A DNA stretch of 36,057 bases, from contig CAKNNA010000015.1 of assembly GCA_930989765.1 (NCBI GenBank), positions 1-36,057 of the forward strand, read 5' to 3'. Origin of the DNA: an uncultured Clostridium sp. Lineage in GTDB: Bacteria; Bacillota; Clostridia; TANB77; CAG-508. The stretch's first letter is position 1. Every line of letters starts with the position of its first letter. Positions 35,917 to 36,057 of the stretch are shown here, one piece after another. The position numbers were made by a program, and so were the translations under genes. The notes below the pieces were generated by a model. It was given only the letters and a program-made list of their open reading frames with translations. It made no database searches and was not told where the DNA came from.

Positions 35917-36057
35917 AATATCACCAAATTTATTATAAAATTTTTGTTCGCAATTGTCAATAAATAATAGAAAATTGGCTATGTAAAAAAAGAGGTTGAC
36001 ATGAGGATGTCCTGAAATAGGAAACCAAGAAACAAAAAATCCAGCTCAATAAGAGTT

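Overview
The window reads as a chromosomal segment of a very A+T-rich Firmicute, most likely an uncultured Clostridia-type anaerobe. The grounds are the base composition, AGGAGG-type ribosome sites, AddB-type recombination, a Spo0A-like regulator, BspA/SLH surface proteins and bidirectional rho-independent terminators. Most genes are housekeeping or repair: leuS, a GltD-like oxidoreductase, a family-4 uracil-DNA glycosylase, pgeF/yfiH, addB, an OGG-type glycosylase, an rnc - Elp3-like radical SAM - yitT operon, topA, recQ and dinB. Between them lie envelope or secreted proteins (a G5/SH3/glucosaminidase protein, two membrane-anchored unknowns, a leucine-rich/CAP/SLH protein and an Ig-like/beta-helix protein), three tRNA genes, an HD-domain remnant and a methyltransferase.

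The most striking observation is a repeated +1 frame change at in-frame CGG codons. Five genes look broken: gltD-like, the uracil-DNA glycosylase, addB, the SLH protein and the Ig-like surface protein. Together they carry eight breaks, and every one has the same form. The upstream frame reaches a CGG triplet, and skipping its C (reading GGN, glycine) restores the family sequence exactly. After the skips all five genes have lengths divisible by three (422, 184, 1124, 849 and 848 residues). None of the five contains any other lesion, and essential functional parts lie beyond the shift points. This argues for +1 recoding at CGG, or for a very specific systematic sequence artefact, rather than five independent pseudogenes. 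One counterexample is present: the gene at 12817 has two in-frame CGG codons that must be read straight.

Other points. There is a compact Fst/par-like type I toxin-antitoxin locus at 24719-25071: a 37-residue hydrophobic toxin, a convergent antitoxin RNA, a shared bidirectional terminator, and antitoxin bases complementary to the toxin start codon. Three families of REP/RAYT-like palindromes (cores GGGACGTTCC, GGGGACGGAGGAAAA, GGGACAGGTCCC) sit between genes, with no RAYT transposase in the window. Two large near-perfect hairpin elements (3111-3354 and 6140-6355) share a core motif, and the arm of a third copy begins the window. recQ appears to lack any ATG, GTG or TTG start in the correct place.

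Layout: 1-2549 leuS; 2683-4680 small unknowns and repeats; 4712-12464 leftward redox/repair block; 12817-13494 rightward unknown; 13648-16304 leftward rnc operon; 16567-19842 rightward envelope genes; 19863-23553 leftward HD remnant, tRNA-Cys and SLH protein; 23714-24706 rightward tRNAs and methyltransferase; 24719-25071 toxin-antitoxin; 25324-31827 leftward regulator, topA, small protein and surface protein; 32244-34523 recQ; 34690-35916 leftward dinB.
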